A DNA stretch of 16,581 nt, taken from Cryomorphaceae bacterium (GTDB lineage Bacteria; Bacteroidota; Bacteroidia; Flavobacteriales; Schleiferiaceae). Both the position numbers and the translations under genes were made by a program. Below, piece after piece: positions 15,076-16,581 of this stretch (position 1 is the stretch's first letter; every line of letters begins with the position of its first letter). The notes beneath the pieces were generated by a model that saw nothing but the letters and a program-made list of their open reading frames with translations, did no database searches and was not told the DNA's origin. Location: assembly GCA_022565745.1 (NCBI GenBank), contig JAIUMB010000035.1:1-16581 (forward strand). The letters run 5' to 3'.

Positions 15076-16077
15076 ATGTATCGATCAAAAATTTCCGGTG
15101 TTGGACATTATGTTCCTGATAATGTGGTAACCAACGACGATTTGTCTAAGCTTATAGACACCAATGATGAGTGGATTACCGAGCGAACAGGAATAAAAGA
15201 GCGACGGTTTGCAGGTCCTGCAGACTCTCCTTCATCTATGGGTACCAAAGCCGCTTTACTTGCTATAGAACGAGCAGGTATAGATAAAAACGATATTGAT
15301 TTTATCATTTTTGCCACATTGAGTCCGGATTATTATTTCCCTGGCCCGGGTGTTTTGGTGCAAGAGCAGTTGGGCATTAAAGAAGTTGGAGCGCTCGATG
15401 TGAGAAATCAGTGCTCTGGGTTCGTTTATGGCTTATCGGTTGCCGATCAGTTCATAAAAACCGGTATGTACAAAAATATTCTCCTTATTGGTTCTGAATT
15501 GCACAGCGGTGGTTTAGACATGACAACACGGGGGAGAGGGGTGTCGGTGATTTTTGGAGATGGTGCCGGCGCGGTGGTGCTTTCTCGTGCCAATGAAGGC
15601 GAAGAAGGCATTCTCTCAACCCATATGCACAGCGAAGGAAAATATGCGGAAGAATTGGCCCTTATCGCTCCCAATACCGGACGATGGATACCTACCATTA
15701 TGAACAACAACGACCCCGATGATATTTCGTATTATCCCTATATGAATGGAAATTTTGTTTTTAAACACGCTGTTGTTCGATTTGCTGAAGTCATACAAGA
15801 AGCCCTACAAGCTAATAATAAAAATGTAGCAGACATTGACTTGCTCATTCCTCACCAAGCCAATCTGCGGATTAGTCAGTTTATTCAGAAAAAAATGGGA
15901 CTAAGCGACGATCAGGTTTACAACAACATCATGAGATACGGCAACACAACCGCTGCATCTATTCCCATTGCCATGAGTGAAGCGTGGGAAGAAGGAAAAC
16001 TAAAGCGCGGGGATACGGTTTGCTTAGCGGCCTTTGGAAGTGGATTTACTTGGGCATCGGCCTTGTTGAAATTTTAA
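15076..16077 (+). CDS. fabH: 3-oxoacyl-ACP synthase III (FabH-type)
   Basis: A 333-aa thiolase-fold condensing enzyme, which joins a short acyl-CoA primer to malonyl-ACP to begin fatty-acid synthesis. The catalytic triad is visible: C113 in RNQCSGF, H260 in PHQAN and N290 in GNTTAAS. The N-terminal NDEWITERTGIKERR and the C-terminal GSGFTWASALLKF are family signatures. The active-site context is QCSGF rather than the common AACAGF/AACSGF, and the gene is not next to plsX or rpmF, so it could be a second paralogue with a specialised substrate. The start is the ATG at 15076; it is divergent from fur. Confidence 0.9.
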   Translation: MYRSKISGVGHYVPDNVVTNDDLSKLIDTNDEWITERTGIKERRFAGPADSPSSMGTKAALLAIERAGIDKNDIDFIIFATLSPDYYFPGPGVLVQEQLGIKEVGALDVRNQCSGFVYGLSVADQFIKTGMYKNILLIGSELHSGGLDMTTRGRGVSVIFGDGAGAVVLSRANEGEEGILSTHMHSEGKYAEELALIAPNTGRWIPTIMNNNDPDDISYYPYMNGNFVFKHAVVRFAEVIQEALQANNKNVADIDLLIPHQANLRISQFIQKKMGLSDDQVYNNIMRYGNTTAASIPIAMSEAWEEGKLKRGDTVCLAAFGSGFTWASALLKF

Positions 16078-16087
16078 TATAAGGCAC

Positions 16088-16160
16088 CTCCGCTAAAGCA
16101 CGGAGCAATTATTTGAGTCGTGTCTACGGCACTCAAACTTCGAAATGGTGTGAAGTTGCT
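16088..16160. other. Predicted three-way-junction RNA fold downstream of fabH
   Basis: AGCAA (16104-16108) pairs with TTGCT (16156-16160) and encloses two hairpins. One is TTTGAGT-CGT (16112-16121) with ACG-gc-ACTCAAA (16126-16137), a 10-bp stem with a GTCT loop and a 2-nt bulge. The other is CTTC (16138-16141) with GAAG (16152-16155). A preceding hairpin CTCCG/CGGAG (16088-16092 with 16101-16105) competes for two bases. There is no T-run, so it is not a simple terminator. It could be the 3' UTR of fabH, a small RNA, or a mobile palindromic repeat. No known RNA family was recognised. Confidence 0.45.
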
Positions 16161-16197
16161 GACGAAAGCGTGGGGGCGGGGATTTACGGATAAGTAG

Positions 16198-16217
16198 AGG
16201 CGCGATTTATCGCGTCT
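16198..16217. repeat. GC-rich palindrome with TTTA loop
   Basis: AGGCGCGA (16198-16205) pairs with TCGCGTCT (16210-16217), an 8-bp stem with one G-U and a 4-base loop. It is followed by an A-run, not a T-run, on the plus strand. It resembles short dispersed palindromes found in multiple copies in some bacterial genomes; copy number here is unknown. Confidence 0.5.
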
Positions 16218-16219
16218 TA

Positions 16220-16261
16220 AAAATGAAAAATGAAGAATGAAGAATGAAAAATGTAGGATGT
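16220..16261 (+). repeat. Heptad tandem repeat
   Basis: Six consecutive 7-bp units with the pattern A-R-R-A-T-G-W run from 16220 to 16261: AAAATGA twice, AGAATGA twice, AAAATGT, AGGATGT. The unit is short and purine-rich. It directly abuts the preceding palindrome. No coding sense was seen. Confidence 0.7.
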
Positions 16262-16299
16262 AATGGCATTATCGGCGGATTCGTTTTTTATACAAAACT

Positions 16300-16513
16300 A
16301 AGGCATTAACAAATTGAATACTAGCGTGTACATGCATCCGCCAACCAAACCTCCAACCCCCCAAACCTCCAAACAGATACGTGGCTAATGCTGTAACAAA
16401 TCAAATATTGGCCTTTATATGCATCCGTAACCCAAACCTCCAAACCCCCAAACAGATACAAGCCAAAGGCTTTAACAAATCAAATATTAGCCATTATATC
16501 CATCCGCAAACCC
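16300..16513 (+). repeat. Three imperfect ~80-87 bp tandem units with C-rich tracts
   Basis: The octamer TAACAAAT recurs at 16307, 16394 and 16473 (spacing 87 and 79 bp). Each is followed by a related AT-rich segment and a CATCCG box. In units 1 and 2 a C-rich tract with repeated CCAAAC and CCTCCAAAC words comes next, ending in AAACAGATAC. Unit 3 is cut short after CATCCGCAAACCC, where an 18-bp array begins. On the minus strand the tracts become G-runs separated by TTT. No ORF of 60 codons or more is present. Confidence 0.75.
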
Positions 16514-16581
16514 ATGCGCGCGCAGCGCCCCATGCCTGCGTAGCAGCCCATGCGTACGCAGTACTCCATGCAGGCGCCAGC
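16511..16581 (+). repeat. 18-bp tandem array, cut by the window edge
   Basis: Four units begin at 16511, 16529, 16547 and 16565, the last cut after 17 bp. The consensus is CCCATGCnnnCGnAGnnn, with variation concentrated at positions 8-10 and 16-18. Units 1 and 3 contain different perfect 10-bp palindromes (TGCGCGCGCA and TGCGTACGCA). The array may continue beyond the window. Confidence 0.75.

Noticed and set aside
16161..16180. Resemblance of a GAAAGCGTGGGG-like stretch to part of 16S rRNA
   Set aside because: Only about a dozen bases match from memory and the flanks do not continue the rRNA sequence, so this is probably chance.
16293..16300. Minus-strand TAGTTTTG matching the -10 consensus
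   Set aside because: No minus-strand gene lies downstream and no TTG was checked at proper spacing; a single short match in AT-rich DNA is expected by chance.
16300..16581. Possible CRISPR array at the right edge
   Set aside because: Units are imperfect throughout, there are no constant repeats separated by unique spacers, and no cas genes are present.

Overview
The window looks like an ordinary chromosomal segment of a Bacteroidetes/Flavobacteriia-type bacterium. The evidence is the set of -10 boxes matching TAnnTTTG (some with an upstream TTG), A-rich leaders without Shine-Dalgarno sequences, a RemB/Wzi-like outer-membrane protein and an OstA-like LPS-transport protein of the kind found in this phylum, and 3-hydroxyanthranilate dioxygenase. 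The genus cannot be named from the sequence alone. There is no phage, transposase, CRISPR or defence module.

Left part (1-3255): tRNA-Leu(UAA) with its own promoter and terminator on the minus strand. Divergent from it is a complete 3-hydroxyanthranilate 3,4-dioxygenase gene. Its stop codon lies inside a palindromic intergenic repeat (819-1012). Next come msrA and a plant-type asparaginase/isoaspartyl peptidase gene, overlapping by 8 bp. Both proteins carry hydrophobic N-termini, and both deal with spontaneously damaged proteins. Then engB, with its own promoter.

Middle (3252-8738): formate-tetrahydrofolate ligase (fhs) and a RemB/Wzi-like outer-membrane beta-barrel gene run on the minus strand; fhs meets engB tail to tail over a shared CTAG. 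Divergent from the barrel gene is a large membrane-anchored nucleotide-sugar 4,6-dehydratase of the WbpM/CapD type, which suggests surface polysaccharide synthesis.

Right part (8761-16077): a tightly packed six-gene minus-strand cluster, in transcription order fur - purA - ostA-like - CAP-domain protein - thioredoxin-fold/TPR-like protein - meaB. Gaps and overlaps run from an 8-bp overlap to a 36-bp gap. A consensus promoter (TTG-N17-TATATTTG) in front of fur fixes its start codon. Divergent from fur is a FabH-type ketoacyl-ACP synthase III gene.

Right edge (16078-16581): no gene is supported. The stretch holds a predicted three-way-junction RNA fold, a short GC-rich palindrome, a heptad repeat, three imperfect ~80-87 bp tandem units with C-rich tracts, and an 18-bp tandem array cut by the window edge. 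This edge and the 823-1092 intergenic region are the least explained parts. The rest is housekeeping and envelope biology. I found no convincing undescribed multigene system; the best candidates for follow-up are the exported-repair gene pair, the structured and repetitive intergenic DNA, and the Fur-led cluster.
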